Part shown: positions 1 through 8,818 of the stretch, in pieces | Position numbering within the stretch: position 1 is the stretch's first letter | Layout of the letters: each line of letters begins with the position of its first letter | Program-made: the position numbers and the translations under genes | Source of the DNA: Marimonas lutisalis | GTDB taxonomy: Bacteria > Pseudomonadota > Alphaproteobacteria > Rhodobacterales > Rhodobacteraceae | DNA: 64,000 nucleotides | Direction: 5' to 3' | Assembly: GCF_005434965.1 (NCBI RefSeq) | Contig: NZ_SKCI01000001.1 | Coordinates: 1,138,952-1,202,951, forward strand | Notes under the pieces: generated by a model | What the model saw: only the letters and a program-made list of their open reading frames with translations | Told to the model about the DNA's origin: nothing | The model's database searches: none

Positions 1-10
1 CCAAGATCCG

Positions 11-52
11 GGGGGTGATTTGCGTGCACCGCCCGGCTGACATCCGGCTGCC
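11..52. repeat. Intergenic repeat-like segment, copy A
   Basis: This non-coding stretch at the window edge contains a GGGGGTGAT run, the words GTGCACCGCC and GGCTGACATCC, and then a second partial GGCTG. The same three words recur in altered order near 60,334-60,380. The downstream part, about 31-55, can also fold as a short hairpin (GCCCGGC...GCCGGGC). Nothing else is recognisable in positions 1-97. Confidence 0.4.
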
Positions 53-97
53 GGGCAGAGCGTTAACACGATCCCGTTTTTCGCTGCGCCGACGGCG

Positions 98-817
98 TCA
101 AACGGTCCTGCGCATCGCCTCGCTGCGGGGGGCATCGACGCAATCGGCAAAGCTGCTTTGCCGCAGCCATTTCGTCAGGGTGCGTGCCATCAAGTCATGC
201 CCGATGAGGGCTATCCGGCCGCTGTCGATTTCTTCGTCAAAGCTGGTGTGACCCATCCAGGCCGATGTCAGGTCACGCAGGTTGCAGACAACGTAGAGGT
301 CAATGTTGAACTTCGGATCGGTATAGCACAGGTCGATTTCCTCACCGGGTTTCGACACCAGCCAGTACTTGGCGCTGTCGTTCGGGGGGTCGTTCAGCAG
401 GAACTGGATGACGCTTTTGCGCTTGGGCAGTTGCAACTGGTCGATCTTGCCGCGGATTTTCCACATCAGGAGCCGGGCATCGAGGTGCTGAAGCGAGACG
501 TTGCAGTCGATATGGCGGTGGGCCCATTCGCCAAGCCCGGTGATCAATGGCTGTAGTTCATCGGCCACCGGGGTTGTGAGATACTCGGCGTGGCCGCCTG
601 TCGCGGCGTCCCGACGCGTAATGAGGCCGTTGGCCTCCATCTCTTTCAGGCGCTTCGATAAAAGGCCCGGTGACATGCCCGGAACGCCGCGCTGAATCTC
701 GTTGAAGCGGGTTGAGCCGGACCACATTTCACACAGCAAGAGCATGGTCCAGCGTGGTTCGAGCAGACTGGCCGCCATCGCGACGGGGCAGAACTTCGGA
801 TAGGTCGTATCGGACAT
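98..817 (-). CDS. HxlR-family winged-helix transcriptional regulator with C-terminal SCP2-like domain
   Basis: This 239-residue protein has an N-terminal HxlR/MarR-like winged helix (about residues 10-105). It contains the family's typical 'RWTMLLLCEM' and 'RFNEIQRGVPGMSPGLLSKR' stretches. The C-terminal half (about 120-225) resembles the SCP2/sterol-carrier fold that often follows HxlR domains in actinobacteria and Rhodobacterales; that is inference from layout and length. An AGGAGGT ribosome site 6 bases upstream fixes the start. The gene is divergent from a small tautomerase, so it may control that gene and itself. The ligand is unknown. Confidence 0.85.
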   Translation of the reverse strand: MSDTTYPKFCPVAMAASLLEPRWTMLLLCEMWSGSTRFNEIQRGVPGMSPGLLSKRLKEMEANGLITRRDAATGGHAEYLTTPVADELQPLITGLGEWAHRHIDCNVSLQHLDARLLMWKIRGKIDQLQLPKRKSVIQFLLNDPPNDSAKYWLVSKPGEEIDLCYTDPKFNIDLYVVCNLRDLTSAWMGHTSFDEEIDSGRIALIGHDLMARTLTKWLRQSSFADCVDAPRSEAMRRTV

Positions 818-862
818 GAAAGCACCTCCTGCCCCAGCTAAGCATTGTCGCCTGCGTGGCGT

Positions 863-880
863 CTACTGCACAAACTGTAG
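863..880. promoter_or_regulatory. Candidate operator between HxlR gene and tautomerase
   Basis: An 18-bp imperfect dyad (CTAC, 10 bases, GTAG) lies 46 bases upstream of the HxlR start and about 90 bases upstream of the tautomerase. Its place between divergent genes fits an HxlR-type binding site. No binding consensus was tested. Confidence 0.3.
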
Positions 881-969
881 TGGATTTCCTGCATTTTCAG
901 AACTGGCTGGGGTCCGGGCGGCGGTGGGAGAGTGGGTTTTATCAGTTCAGCAAGGAAAGGAGACTGATG

Positions 970-1185
970 ATGCCACTGGTGGATATCGAAGTGATCGAAG
1001 GCGTTTTCGACGACGAACAGAAGGCGCAAATGATCGAGAAAGTGACCAATGCGATGGTCGAGGTCGAAGGCGAAAACATGCGCGGCGTGACCTGGGTGCG
1101 CGTGAAGGAAGTGCGCAGCGGCCAATGGGGGATCGGTGGCACCACCCCGAGCGCAGCCGATATCAAGGCGATGGCCGCCGGATAG
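970..1185 (+). CDS. 4-oxalocrotonate tautomerase family protein
   Basis: This small protein of 71 residues belongs to the tautomerase superfamily. These enzymes use an amino-terminal proline, exposed after Met removal, as the catalytic base. Two ATGs lie in tandem at 967 and 970. Only the second gives Met-Pro (MPLVDIEVIEG), and it also sits 7 bases after the AAGGAG ribosome site (957-962), so I chose it. The chain then follows the usual beta-alpha-beta pattern, with 'VRVKEVRSGQWGIGG' resembling the second strand and active-site loop. The substrate cannot be read from sequence. It is transcribed away from an HxlR regulator and ends at a strong terminator. Confidence 0.85.
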   Translation: MPLVDIEVIEGVFDDEQKAQMIEKVTNAMVEVEGENMRGVTWVRVKEVRSGQWGIGGTTPSAADIKAMAAG

Positions 1186-1203
1186 GGCCGCCTTCGACAA
1201 ATG

Positions 1204-1237
1204 AAAAGGCCGGGCGCCTGCGGGTGCCCGGCCTTTT
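1204..1237. terminator. Bidirectional intrinsic terminator
   Basis: A 12-base inverted repeat, AAAAGGCCGGGC / GCCCGGCCTTTT, forms a GC-rich stem with U-tracts on both strands. It lies between two convergent genes, the tautomerase and the SDR dehydrogenase, and can serve both. Confidence 0.9.
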
Positions 1238-1256
1238 GACTGTCATATGAAAGGCG

Positions 1257-2012
1257 TTACTGCATGCGCAGGGCGCCGTCGATACGGATGACGGTGCCGT
1301 TCAGGTAACCGCATTCGACGATGAATTGCGCCAGGCGGCCGTATTCGTTGGGGTCGCCCAGGCGCTGCGGGCAGGTGACGTCGGCGGCGAGCTGGTCCTG
1401 AACCTCTTGCGGCAGGCCCATCAGCATGGGCGTGGCGAAGATGCCGGGTGCGATGGTCATCACCCGAATGCCGTTGCGGGCGAGATCGCGCGCCATGGGC
1501 AGGGTCATGCCGACGATGCCGCCCTTGGACGAGGCATAGCCGACCTGGCCCTTCTGCCCGTCGAAGGCAGCAACCGAGGCGGTGTTGATGATCACGCCGC
1601 GGGCGCCATCGTCATCGGGATCATTCGTGGCCATTTCCGCGGCGGCAAGCCGCGCGACGTTGAAACTGCCTACGAGGTTGATGTCGATGATCCGCTTGTA
1701 GTGGTCGAGGCTGTGCGGGCCTTCCTTGCCCAGCGTCTTTTCGGCGGTGCCGATGCCGGCGCAGTTGACCGCACAGGTAATGCGGCCCATCGCCTCTTTG
1801 GCCTTGGCGACGGCGGCGGCGACGCTGTCCTCGGAGGTGACATCGGTTTCGGCGAAGGTGGCGCCGATTTCTTTCGCGACGGCTTCGCCGCGCGCGGCGT
1901 CGCGGTCGAGCAGGGTGACCTGCGCGCCGGCGGAGAGGAACTGGCGGGCGGTGGCCTCGCCCAGGCCCGAGGCGCCCCCGGTGATGATGGCAGCGGTGTC
2001 GGTCATTTTCAT
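1257..2012 (-). CDS. SDR-family 3-hydroxyacyl-CoA dehydrogenase, HSD17B10-like
   Basis: This short-chain dehydrogenase of 251 residues has the NAD-binding motif TGGASGLG near the N-terminus, the NAG-type motif in 'NCAGIG', and the catalytic Tyr-Lys pair in 'YASSK' with an upstream Ser in '[17 protein letters not shown]'. The overall sequence resembles the type II 3-hydroxyacyl-CoA / 2-methyl-3-hydroxybutyryl-CoA dehydrogenase group, active in isoleucine and fatty acid breakdown. A longer in-frame reading to 2231 exists, but its N-terminus is low-quality and antisense to the AbrB gene. The chosen ATG follows AAAGGA. It stands alone between convergent and tandem neighbours. Confidence 0.88.
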   Translation of the reverse strand: MKMTDTAAIITGGASGLGEATARQFLSAGAQVTLLDRDAARGEAVAKEIGATFAETDVTSEDSVAAAVAKAKEAMGRITCAVNCAGIGTAEKTLGKEGPHSLDHYKRIIDINLVGSFNVARLAAAEMATNDPDDDGARGVIINTASVAAFDGQKGQVGYASSKGGIVGMTLPMARDLARNGIRVMTIAPGIFATPMLMGLPQEVQDQLAADVTCPQRLGDPNEYGRLAQFIVECGYLNGTVIRIDGALRMQ

Positions 2013-2073
2013 GGGCTGGGTCCTTTCGGAATGAATTGAACAGATGTTCAGTAACCTGCGCGGGGCGGACTTG

Positions 2074-3141
2074 TCAAAGGCGGTCGTGGAGGCCGGGCAG
2101 GTGGCGGGCCGCGACGCCCATGGCAAGCACCGTGACGGTGAGGCGGATGATGTGATGCAGGGTGACGAAAGCCGGGTTGGCCTGGATCGAGAGGGCAATG
2201 AGCGCCATCTCGTTGATTCCGCCGGGGGCATAGGTGATCAGCAGCACCTCGAACGGGTCGCCGGTGACGAGACGGACAAGGATGGAGAGCGTTGCGCCAA
2301 TGGCCAGCATCACCGCGACCGAAATCGCCGAGAGCCAGAGCCCGCGCAGCAGCAACTGGCGGCTGAAGCCGGTGAAGCGCATGCCGAGTGCCGCGCCGAT
2401 CACCACCTGGGCCACTTTGACCAGCCAGTCAGGCGGGCTGAGCGGGTAACCGGCGAGGTTGAGACCGGCCGAAAGCAGCAGCGCGCCGGTGAGCTGCCAG
2501 GCGGGCAGGCGGAGGGCGTAACCGGCAAGGGTGCCGGCGATGGCGGCGGCAATGACCAGCGGCAGCTGGGTGAGATCGGCGCGCGGCGTGTCGAAGCCAA
2601 TGCCCGACGCGCTGCCCACCGGGTAGCCATGCCAGAGCGACAGCGCCAGCGGCACGAGGCCGATCACCAGGATGATGCGCAGGAACTGCTGGGAGATCAG
2701 AAGCTGCACATTGGCGCCCGAGGCTTCGCCCATGGTGATCGATTCGATCAGCCCGCCGGGCGCGCCCGAGAAATAGGCGGTGGGCGCGTCAAACCCGCCG
2801 ATGCGGCGGAAGATCAGGTAATTGGCCCATTGCGCCAGGATGACAAAGATCACGACGCCGGCCATCGACACCGCCATGCCGGGGATCGAGGCGACAAGCT
2901 CGGGCGTGACCTGGGTGCCGATCAGCATGCCGATGAGCGCGATGAAGAGAATGCGGAACTTCATCGGGAAGTCATAGCCGGCCGGTAGGCGGTGGGGCAG
3001 GAAGATGGCGACGATGGCGGTGGCGATCAGGCTGCCCAGCAGGTAGGGCAACGGTAGGTTGAGAAACGTGGCTGCGATTCCACCCAGGGCGCCCAAAAGG
3101 CACATCAATCCCGTGGTCAGCACCAGCGTGGCAAGGGGCAT
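2074..3141 (-). CDS. AbrB/AmoA-family integral membrane protein (putative transporter)
   Basis: This is a 355-residue, very hydrophobic protein with about ten membrane segments arranged as two similar halves. That matches the family called 'AbrB duplication' or 'ammonia monooxygenase' in databases. Those names are historical; the proteins are probably transporters or membrane sensors and have no relation to the DNA-binding AbrB. A glycine-rich loop, '[11 protein letters not shown]', in the first half and a matching '[13 protein letters not shown]' in the second are the conserved paired motifs. No substrate can be assigned. It reads toward the SDR gene but leaves 61 bases, so linkage is uncertain. 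Confidence 0.85.
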   Translation of the reverse strand: MPLATLVLTTGLMCLLGALGGIAATFLNLPLPYLLGSLIATAIVAIFLPHRLPAGYDFPMKFRILFIALIGMLIGTQVTPELVASIPGMAVSMAGVVIFVILAQWANYLIFRRIGGFDAPTAYFSGAPGGLIESITMGEASGANVQLLISQQFLRIILVIGLVPLALSLWHGYPVGSASGIGFDTPRADLTQLPLVIAAAIAGTLAGYALRLPAWQLTGALLLSAGLNLAGYPLSPPDWLVKVAQVVIGAALGMRFTGFSRQLLLRGLWLSAISVAVMLAIGATLSILVRLVTGDPFEVLLITYAPGGINEMALIALSIQANPAFVTLHHIIRLTVTVLAMGVAARHLPGLHDRL

Positions 3142-3190
3142 GCGCGTTTCCCGTTTGCCGGTGCATGCCGTGCCAGCGCACCGGAGAAGT

Positions 3191-3266
3191 TGGTAGGCCC
3201 GGCAGGACTCGAACCTGCAACCAAAGCGTTATGAGCGCTCTGCTCTAACCATTGAGCTACAGGCCC
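3191..3266 (-). tRNA. tRNA-Ile2 (anticodon CAU, expected lysidine-modified)
   Basis: Read on the minus strand, this 76-base gene folds into a full cloverleaf. It has a 7-bp acceptor with two G-U pairs, a T loop TTCGAGT closed by GCAGG/CCTGC, an anticodon loop CTCATAA and an encoded CCA end. A CAU anticodon could mean Met or Ile2. The anticodon arm and D-arm resemble E. coli ileX (AGAGCAG...CTCATAA...TTGGT) more than initiator or elongator Met, so I call Ile2. That choice depends on TilS recognition and is inference. Confidence 0.9.
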
Positions 3267-3395
3267 TCTCGTCTCTTTTAGCTAGCACAAAGCGGGGTGA
3301 CGTCAAGCCGCGACAGGCCGAAGGGGCGGCGCGACTCATTGCATGGGGGGCGAAGATGGTCTAGGGCCACGCGCAAAGCCCCGAGGAGACAGCCG

Positions 3396-4442
3396 ATGAG
3401 CGACGGAAAGAATGGTGTCACCTATGCCGATGCAGGCGTGGATATCGATGCGGGCAACGCGCTGGTCGAGCGGATCAAGCCGGCGGCGAAACGCACGGCG
3501 CGGCCGGGCGTGATGGCGGGGCTGGGCGGCTTTGGCGCATTGTTCGATCTGAAGGCGGCCGGCTACAGCGATCCGGTGCTGGTGGCGGCGACCGACGGGG
3601 TGGGCACCAAGCTGCGCATCGCGATCGATACCGGAGAGGTGGACGGCGTGGGCATCGACCTGGTGGCGATGTGCGTCAATGACCTGGTCTGCCAGGGGGC
3701 CGAGCCGCTCTTTTTTCTGGATTATTTTGCCACCGGCAAGCTGGAAACCGAGACCGCGGCGCGGATCATCGAGGGCATTGCCGAGGGCTGTGCGCAATCG
3801 GGCTGCGCCCTGATCGGCGGCGAGACGGCGGAGATGCCGGGCATGTACCCGGAGGGCGATTTCGACCTGGCGGGTTTTGCCGTGGGGGCGATGGAGCGCG
3901 GCGCGGACCTGCCGGCGGGTGTGGCCGAGGGCGACGTCCTTCTGGGGCTGGGGTCGAATGGCGTGCATTCGAACGGCTATTCGCTGGTGCGCAAGCTCGT
4001 TGAGATCAGCGGGCTGGGCTGGGAGGCCGATTGCCCCTGGGCCGAGGGCAGCCTGGGCGCGGCGCTGCTGGCGCCGACGCGGCTTTACGTGAAGCAGGCG
4101 CTGGCGGCGGTGCGCGCGGGCGGCGTGCATGCGCTGGCGCATATCACCGGTGGCGGGCTGACCGAGAACCTGCCGCGGGTGCTGCCCGAGGGGCTGGGCG
4201 CGGAGATCGACCTGGGCGCCTGGGCGCTGCCGCCGGTCTTTGGCTGGCTGCGCGAGACGGGCGGCATGGCCGAGGCGGAACTGCTCAAGACCTTCAACTG
4301 CGGCATCGGCATGATCCTGGCGGTCGAGGCGGACCGCGCCGAGGCGCTGAAAGAGCTGCTGGAGGGCGAGGGCGAAAGCGTGAGCGTTCTTGGCCGCGTG
4401 GTGGCCGGTGAGGGCGTGGCCTATACCGGGGCGCTTTCGTGA
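3396..4442 (+). CDS. purM: Phosphoribosylformylglycinamidine cyclo-ligase (AIR synthetase)
   Basis: PurM closes the imidazole ring, turning FGAM plus ATP into AIR in de novo purine synthesis. The 348-residue product begins '[18 protein letters not shown]' and carries the family motifs 'ATDGVGTKL', '[10 protein letters not shown]' and '[11 protein letters not shown]', the phosphate- and ATP-binding loops of the PurM/PurL superfamily. GAGGAG lies 8 bases before this ATG; a longer in-frame reading from 3297 has no such site. Its stop overlaps the start of purN by four bases (GTGA), so the two are translationally coupled. Confidence 0.97.
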   Translation: MSDGKNGVTYADAGVDIDAGNALVERIKPAAKRTARPGVMAGLGGFGALFDLKAAGYSDPVLVAATDGVGTKLRIAIDTGEVDGVGIDLVAMCVNDLVCQGAEPLFFLDYFATGKLETETAARIIEGIAEGCAQSGCALIGGETAEMPGMYPEGDFDLAGFAVGAMERGADLPAGVAEGDVLLGLGSNGVHSNGYSLVRKLVEISGLGWEADCPWAEGSLGAALLAPTRLYVKQALAAVRAGGVHALAHITGGGLTENLPRVLPEGLGAEIDLGAWALPPVFGWLRETGGMAEAELLKTFNCGIGMILAVEADRAEALKELLEGEGESVSVLGRVVAGEGVAYTGALS

Positions 4443-5032
4443 AGAAACGCGTGGCGATCCTGATTTCGGGCGGCGGCTCGAACATGGTGAAGCTGGTGGA
4501 AAGCATGCAGGCCGATCACCCGGCCGAGCCCGTGCTGGTGCTGTCGAACGATCCCGAGGCGGGCGGCCTGAAAAAGGCGCGCGAGATGGGGATCGCGACG
4601 GCGGCGGTGGATCATCGCGACTTCAAGGGTGACCGGGAAGCCTTTGAAAGAAAATTGATTTCAGTGATTGATCGCAATGCGCCGGATATCCTGTGCCTGG
4701 CCGGGTTCATGCGCATCCTGACGCCTGTTTTCATCAACCACTATGCCGGCCGGATGCTGAACATCCATCCCTCGCTTTTGCCGAAATACCGCGGGCTGCA
4801 CACGCACAAGCGCGCGATCGACGCGGGCGATGCCGAGGCGGGCTGCACCGTGCACGAGGTGACGGCGGAGCTGGATGACGGCCCGATCCTAGGGCAGGCG
4901 CGGGTGCCCGTGATGCCGGAGGATACGCCAGAGAGCCTGGCCGCACGGGTTTTGGTGCAGGAGCACAAGCTTTACCCGGCGGTGTTGAAGCGTTTTGCGG
5001 AAGGCAACCGCGAGCCGGTTTTCCTTTCGTAG
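4439..5032 (+). CDS. purN: Phosphoribosylglycinamide formyltransferase
   Basis: PurN transfers a formyl group from 10-formyl-tetrahydrofolate to GAR, giving FGAR. The 197-residue protein has the N-terminal nucleotide loop 'ISGGGSNM', the catalytic segment '[12 protein letters not shown]' and the downstream Asp region '[13 protein letters not shown]'. It starts at GTG, overlapping the purM stop by four bases. The downstream 130 bases up to the Crp-type gene hold no gene I can recognise. Confidence 0.96.
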   Translation: MKKRVAILISGGGSNMVKLVESMQADHPAEPVLVLSNDPEAGGLKKAREMGIATAAVDHRDFKGDREAFERKLISVIDRNAPDILCLAGFMRILTPVFINHYAGRMLNIHPSLLPKYRGLHTHKRAIDAGDAEAGCTVHEVTAELDDGPILGQARVPVMPEDTPESLAARVLVQEHKLYPAVLKRFAEGNREPVFLS

Positions 5033-5162
5033 GATAACATGTCGAGAAGGGGCTCGCTCATCTGGTTGCGGCCCGTGTCGGACACTCAAGAAACGCGCAG
5101 CGAACGGCAGCTTCGAGCCCTCTTTGACCGATGCTGCAAGACGCACGAATGGCCGCTTTCTG

Positions 5163-5735
5163 TCAGTGTTTGTCGCCGGTGCGTAAACGGCTCATTGTGA
5201 CAGGTGTGATCCCTAAAAAGGATGCAATCAACATATGGGGAAAGATGTCTTCATAGCCGGGGAATGCTTGGCGAAACCAAGTTAGCCGCTCAGCCCCTTT
5301 AAGAGCGGCGAGGCACCACTCTCGATCTACCTTCCGGCTTAGCGCGTCCCGCAGAACACCATTGGCCCAATTTCGGATGGGTTCAGATGAAATCATCCGA
5401 CTTGAAAGTAGATCACTGTCGATCCTTGCAAGCAGGGCATCGGTCGTTGCCGCAATGGACACGAGCGACACACCGTCGCGCGTTCGAGCGACATTTGGCG
5501 TGATAACGCAGGGACCCACATAAAACTCGACGCTAACTTCTTTGCCGTCTTGGTCACAAATACTGCTCACCAAGCACCCTTCCAAAAGAACGAATTCGTC
5601 TGTTTCGGGTTGTTCCTGCCGGGTAAGGTGCGCCCCCTTGTTCAAACGCTTTCGTTTCCAATCAGATGCAAAATCGTCCGCGCAAGCCATATCTGACAGG
5701 TCGGGAGACTGCTTCAGAAACGTCCGTAAATCCAT
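5163..5735 (-). CDS. Crp/Fnr-family transcriptional regulator
   Basis: This protein of 190 residues has a cyclic-nucleotide-binding-like beta-barrel in the N-terminal two thirds and a helix-turn-helix near the end ('IASFLGITPVTMSRLR'). That HTH wording is closer to the Crp-like regulators common in Bacteroidetes than to proteobacterial Fnr or Crp, and no Fnr-type N-terminal cysteine cluster is present. The ligand is unknown. The shorter start at 5735 is preferred because a reading to 5801 would run over the divergent gene's leader. GC content here is visibly lower than in the flanking pur and rnd genes, which suggests transfer. It pairs with a divergent membrane protein. Confidence 0.82.
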   Translation of the reverse strand: MDLRTFLKQSPDLSDMACADDFASDWKRKRLNKGAHLTRQEQPETDEFVLLEGCLVSSICDQDGKEVSVEFYVGPCVITPNVARTRDGVSLVSIAATTDALLARIDSDLLSSRMISSEPIRNWANGVLRDALSRKVDREWCLAALKGAERLTWFRQAFPGYEDIFPHMLIASFLGITPVTMSRLRTGDKH

Positions 5736-5746
5736 CTCAGCGTGCC

Positions 5747-5760
5747 TTATCAAATGATAA
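5747..5760. promoter_or_regulatory. Candidate operator of the Crp/Fnr-type regulator
   Basis: A perfect 14-bp dyad, TTATCA-AA-TGATAA, sits 11 bases upstream of the regulator's start and 53 bases upstream of the divergent membrane protein. Crp/Fnr proteins bind dyads of about this size, so autoregulation and control of the partner are plausible. It is not a standard FNR (TTGAT-N4-ATCAA) box. Confidence 0.45.
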
Positions 5761-5813
5761 TGCGGGTGGCTTCGTCTGAGGGCATGTGTGGCACAGATCA
5801 AGGAGTTTACAAA

Positions 5814-6362
5814 ATGACGAACAGAAATTTGTCAAAACATATTGGAAAAGTTGCGGTTGGCTCAGGACTGATAAGTGCATCAATCTATTTGCTGATGATC
5901 AATGTCACGCTCGCCCATATCGAAGCGGTCTCAGGGCACGTCCCATTCGACATGCGTCCTTTCGGCTATGGCTCCATAGAGGCGGCGACGCTTCTTGAAG
6001 CGTTAGGAGTGGAAGGGCGCGCGTATTATCTCAGTCACCAGATCGCTTTGGACACACTTTATCCATTCATGCTCACGTTGACTTTGATCGCCACGATCTG
6101 CTGGTTTGGGCAACGCATGCCAAACAGAAAACTTGTCCGCTTTGGCATTGCCTTTTCGGTTGGTAGCGCTCTGTTCGATTATGTCGAAAACCTTGGTATC
6201 GCGGCCATGATTAGGAGCTGGCCAGAGATTTCCGTTCCACTGGTTTATGCCACTAGCTCAGCCACAATTCTTAAATCCGCTTTAACAACCCTAGCTGTGC
6301 TGCTGACGCTTCTGGTGGGGTTTAACCGGACACGTCTCTCTGAAGCGGACGTTCGTCCATAG
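5814..6362 (+). CDS. Small multi-pass membrane protein of unknown function
   Basis: The 182-residue product has four likely membrane helices, around residues 14-36, 75-99, 108-130 and 148-170. A polar motif, 'ALFDYVENLGI', sits inside the third helix and could be a functional site. The ATG follows AAGGAG with 8-base spacing, fixing the start. I do not recognise the family with confidence; it may belong to a group of small 4-TM proteins with a D-x-x-E-N motif. Divergent arrangement with a Crp/Fnr-type regulator and shared lower GC suggest the two moved together. Confidence 0.7.
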   Translation: MTNRNLSKHIGKVAVGSGLISASIYLLMINVTLAHIEAVSGHVPFDMRPFGYGSIEAATLLEALGVEGRAYYLSHQIALDTLYPFMLTLTLIATICWFGQRMPNRKLVRFGIAFSVGSALFDYVENLGIAAMIRSWPEISVPLVYATSSATILKSALTTLAVLLTLLVGFNRTRLSEADVRP

Positions 6363-6590
6363 GTGGACAGCGGCGGCTTTGTCCGCACAGCTGACCTTGG
6401 GCAGGGCGTGGCGAAATTCGGCTTGCCGCCCGCATTGCCGGAATGTCGTTCCTAGGCCCTTTGCCGGCCGGGCGGGCATGGCAGGATCGCCTTGCCGGCG
6501 TGCAGCGGTGGTTTCAGCGGCTTTTCTTTGCAGGCGTCTTGGCGTATGACGCGCCATGGCCGGACAACAGACAAAAACGAACCCCAGAGC

Positions 6591-7748
6591 ATGAAAACCC
6601 TGACCAAGACCGAAGAGCTTGCCGCGTTTTGCGAAGAGGCGAGACAGCACCCCTATGTGACGCTGGACACCGAGTTCCTGCGCGAACGCACCTATTTCTC
6701 GAAATTGTGCCTGATCCAGATGGCCTATCCCGGGGAGGGCAATGAAAATGCCGTGCTGGTCGATCCGCTGGCCGATGGGCTGTCGCTGGAGCCGATGTAC
6801 GAGATGTTCCGCGACACGGGCGTGGTGAAGGTGTTTCACGCCGCGCGGCAGGACCTGGAGATTTTCCAGGTGGAGGCGGGCGTGCTGCCCGATCCGCTTT
6901 TTGACACGCAGGTGGCGGCGATGGTCTGCGGGTTCGGCGAGCAGGTGGGATACGAGACGCTGGTGCGCAAGATCGCGCGGGAAGGGCTGGACAAGACTTC
7001 GCGTTTTACGGACTGGTCGCGCCGGCCGCTGACCGATGCGCAGAAGAAATACGCGCTGGCCGATGTGACGCATCTGCGGGCGATCTATGAATACCTAGCC
7101 GCGGAGCTGGAAAAGACCGGCCGCGAGAAATGGGTGAAGGAGGAGCTGGGGGTTCTGACCGATCCGGCGACCTATGAAGTGAAGCCCAGCGAGGCCTGGA
7201 AACGGGTGAAGACACGCACCCATTCCGGCAAGTTCCTGGCGATCGTGCGCGAGCTGGCGCGGTTCCGCGAGGGCTATGCCCAGTCGCGTAACATCCCGCG
7301 CAACCGCGTGTTCAAGGACGATGCGCTGGTCGAGCTGGCCTCGACCAAGCCGTCGAACATGCAGGAGCTGGGGCGCTCACGCCTTCTCTTGCGCGAGGCG
7401 CGCAGGGGCGAGATTGCCGAGGGTATCCTGGACGCGGTGAAGCTGGGGCTGGAATGCCCGCCCGAGGACCTGCCCAAGGTGGACAAGAGCCGCGACAAGC
7501 TGCAGGTGAACCCGGCGCTGGCCGATCTGTTGCGGGTGCTTCTGAAGGCCAAGACCGAAAGCGAGGGTGTGGCACCCAAGCTGATCGCGCCATCGGCCGA
7601 CCTGGACCTGATCGCCGCGGGCGAGCGCGACGTGCCGGCATTGAAGGGCTGGCGGCGCGAGGTATTCGGCGAGGACGCATTGCGGCTGTGTGAGGGCAAG
7701 ATTGCCCTGTCGGCCAAGGGCCGGCACGTCAGGGTGATCGAGCTTTAG
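6591..7748 (+). CDS. rnd: Ribonuclease D
   Basis: RNase D is a 3'-5' exonuclease that trims tRNA and other stable RNA precursors. The 385-residue protein has the DEDD nuclease motifs: Asp26/Glu28 in 'TLDTEFLRERTYF', 'FHAARQDLEIF' and 'YALADVTHLRAIYEYL'. An HRDC helical domain follows (about residues 215-290). The start at 6591 matches the usual N-terminus; a longer reading from 6492 has no family resemblance before it. The 228 bases upstream show no gene. Confidence 0.95.
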   Translation: MKTLTKTEELAAFCEEARQHPYVTLDTEFLRERTYFSKLCLIQMAYPGEGNENAVLVDPLADGLSLEPMYEMFRDTGVVKVFHAARQDLEIFQVEAGVLPDPLFDTQVAAMVCGFGEQVGYETLVRKIAREGLDKTSRFTDWSRRPLTDAQKKYALADVTHLRAIYEYLAAELEKTGREKWVKEELGVLTDPATYEVKPSEAWKRVKTRTHSGKFLAIVRELARFREGYAQSRNIPRNRVFKDDALVELASTKPSNMQELGRSRLLLREARRGEIAEGILDAVKLGLECPPEDLPKVDKSRDKLQVNPALADLLRVLLKAKTESEGVAPKLIAPSADLDLIAAGERDVPALKGWRREVFGEDALRLCEGKIALSAKGRHVRVIEL

Positions 7749-7769
7749 AACGCTGTCAGGGCGCCGGTT

Positions 7770-8279
7770 TCAGAACCGGCGCGACGACACGCGGGCGTTG
7801 CGCACACCCCGGACCCGGATGTTGCGGATCCCTTCGAGATCCTCGGTGGTCAGGTGGCGCGCCGCGGTCACTTCGCGGCTGGTTTTCGCGCCCACGCGCG
7901 AGCGGGCCGGGTAGAGCGCGCGCAGCGTGTAGGTGAGCGTGGCCTCGTCGCCATCGTCCTCGTCCTCGACAAGCCGCACTTCGTAGGCGCCCTGGCGGGC
8001 CGAGACGCCGGTGACGCGCACGATCGCGCCGCCGGTAACACGTTCGATCGCCAGCGTTTCGATCGTGTCGACCGGGATGCCGGCATAGGGCGCTGCGGGC
8101 CGGCGGGCGAAGAGACCGCCGCCGCGTTTCGGGATCAGCGGGTTGGCTTCGCCTTCGGGTACGGCCTCGGCCCGGCTGCCGCCGAACCAGTTGAACGGAT
8201 TGAGCCGCGAGTCGCGGATGGATCCGCAGGCCGTCAGCGTCAGCGTGGCCACCAGAAGCAGCGTGAAGGATTTGCGCAT
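7770..8279 (-). CDS. Hypothetical lipoprotein
   Basis: A 169-residue protein begins with a lipoprotein signal: a basic start, a hydrophobic run 'FTLLLVATL' and the lipobox LTAC with the modified Cys at residue 18. The rest contains a proline- and arginine-rich linker and a predicted beta-rich segment (about 75-165). I do not recognise a domain. It is expected to be anchored to a membrane facing the periplasm. It is convergent with rnd and divergent from the sufE gene, so it is transcribed alone. Confidence 0.75.
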   Translation of the reverse strand: MRKSFTLLLVATLTLTACGSIRDSRLNPFNWFGGSRAEAVPEGEANPLIPKRGGGLFARRPAAPYAGIPVDTIETLAIERVTGGAIVRVTGVSARQGAYEVRLVEDEDDGDEATLTYTLRALYPARSRVGAKTSREVTAARHLTTEDLEGIRNIRVRGVRNARVSSRRF

Positions 8280-8406
8280 GTGATCCGCCCTTTTCCCCTT
8301 TCCCTTCGGTTACCGCATTGCGCGCGCGTTGAAAAGACGCGATGCGCCCGTCTGGACCTTCGCAGGGCGGAGCCTTAAGTGAAAGACGCCGGAAAAGGAG
8401 TGCGAC

Positions 8407-8814
8407 ATGGCCACCGAAGCCTTTGAAGAAATTGTCGAGGATTTCGAGTTCCTGGAGGATTGGGAAGACCGCTATGCCCATGTGATCGAGCAGGGCAAGG
8501 CGATGGAGCCGCTGGACGAGGCGCTGAAGGTGCCGGCGACCAAGGTGGATGGCTGTGCCAGTCAGGTCTGGCTGCACCCGGTGATCGAGGGGGGCGTGTT
8601 CCGCTTTGACGGGGATTCGGACGCGATGATCGTGCGCGGGCTGATCGCGGTGTTGCGCAAGCTTTACAACGGGTTGCCGGTGGCCGAGGTGGTGCGCGTG
8701 GATGCGCAGGCCGAGTTGGCGCGGCTGGGGCTGGACGAGCATCTGAGCGCGCAGCGCTCGAACGGGCTCAGGGCGATGATCGAGCGGATCCGGCAGGTGG
8801 CGGCGGCGGCCTGA
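8407..8814 (+). CDS. sufE: SufE-family cysteine desulfurase sulfur acceptor
   Basis: SufE takes persulfide sulfur from the SufS desulfurase for iron-sulfur cluster assembly. The 135-residue protein keeps the family motif 'KVDGCASQVW' with the acceptor cysteine at residue 50, and the C-terminal part matches the SufE fold in length and helix pattern. It stands alone, away from a suf operon, so it could serve SufS or another desulfurase; the symbol follows the family. A hairpin and an intergenic repeat follow the stop codon. Confidence 0.9.
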   Translation: MATEAFEEIVEDFEFLEDWEDRYAHVIEQGKAMEPLDEALKVPATKVDGCASQVWLHPVIEGGVFRFDGDSDAMIVRGLIAVLRKLYNGLPVAEVVRVDAQAELARLGLDEHLSAQRSNGLRAMIERIRQVAAAA

Positions 8815-8818
8815 GCCA

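Noticed and set aside
2044-2988. Open plus-strand reading of about 314 codons
   Set aside because: Antisense to the AbrB-type membrane gene; highly charged shadow sequence.
3191-3266. Calling the CAU-anticodon tRNA as methionine tRNA
   Set aside because: Its anticodon arm and D-arm fit Ile2 (ileX-like) better, though TilS dependence was not tested.
5033-5162. Gene remnant between purN and the Crp-type gene
   Set aside because: No reading frame or motif could be recognised in the 130 bases; possibly leftover flank of the transferred pair.
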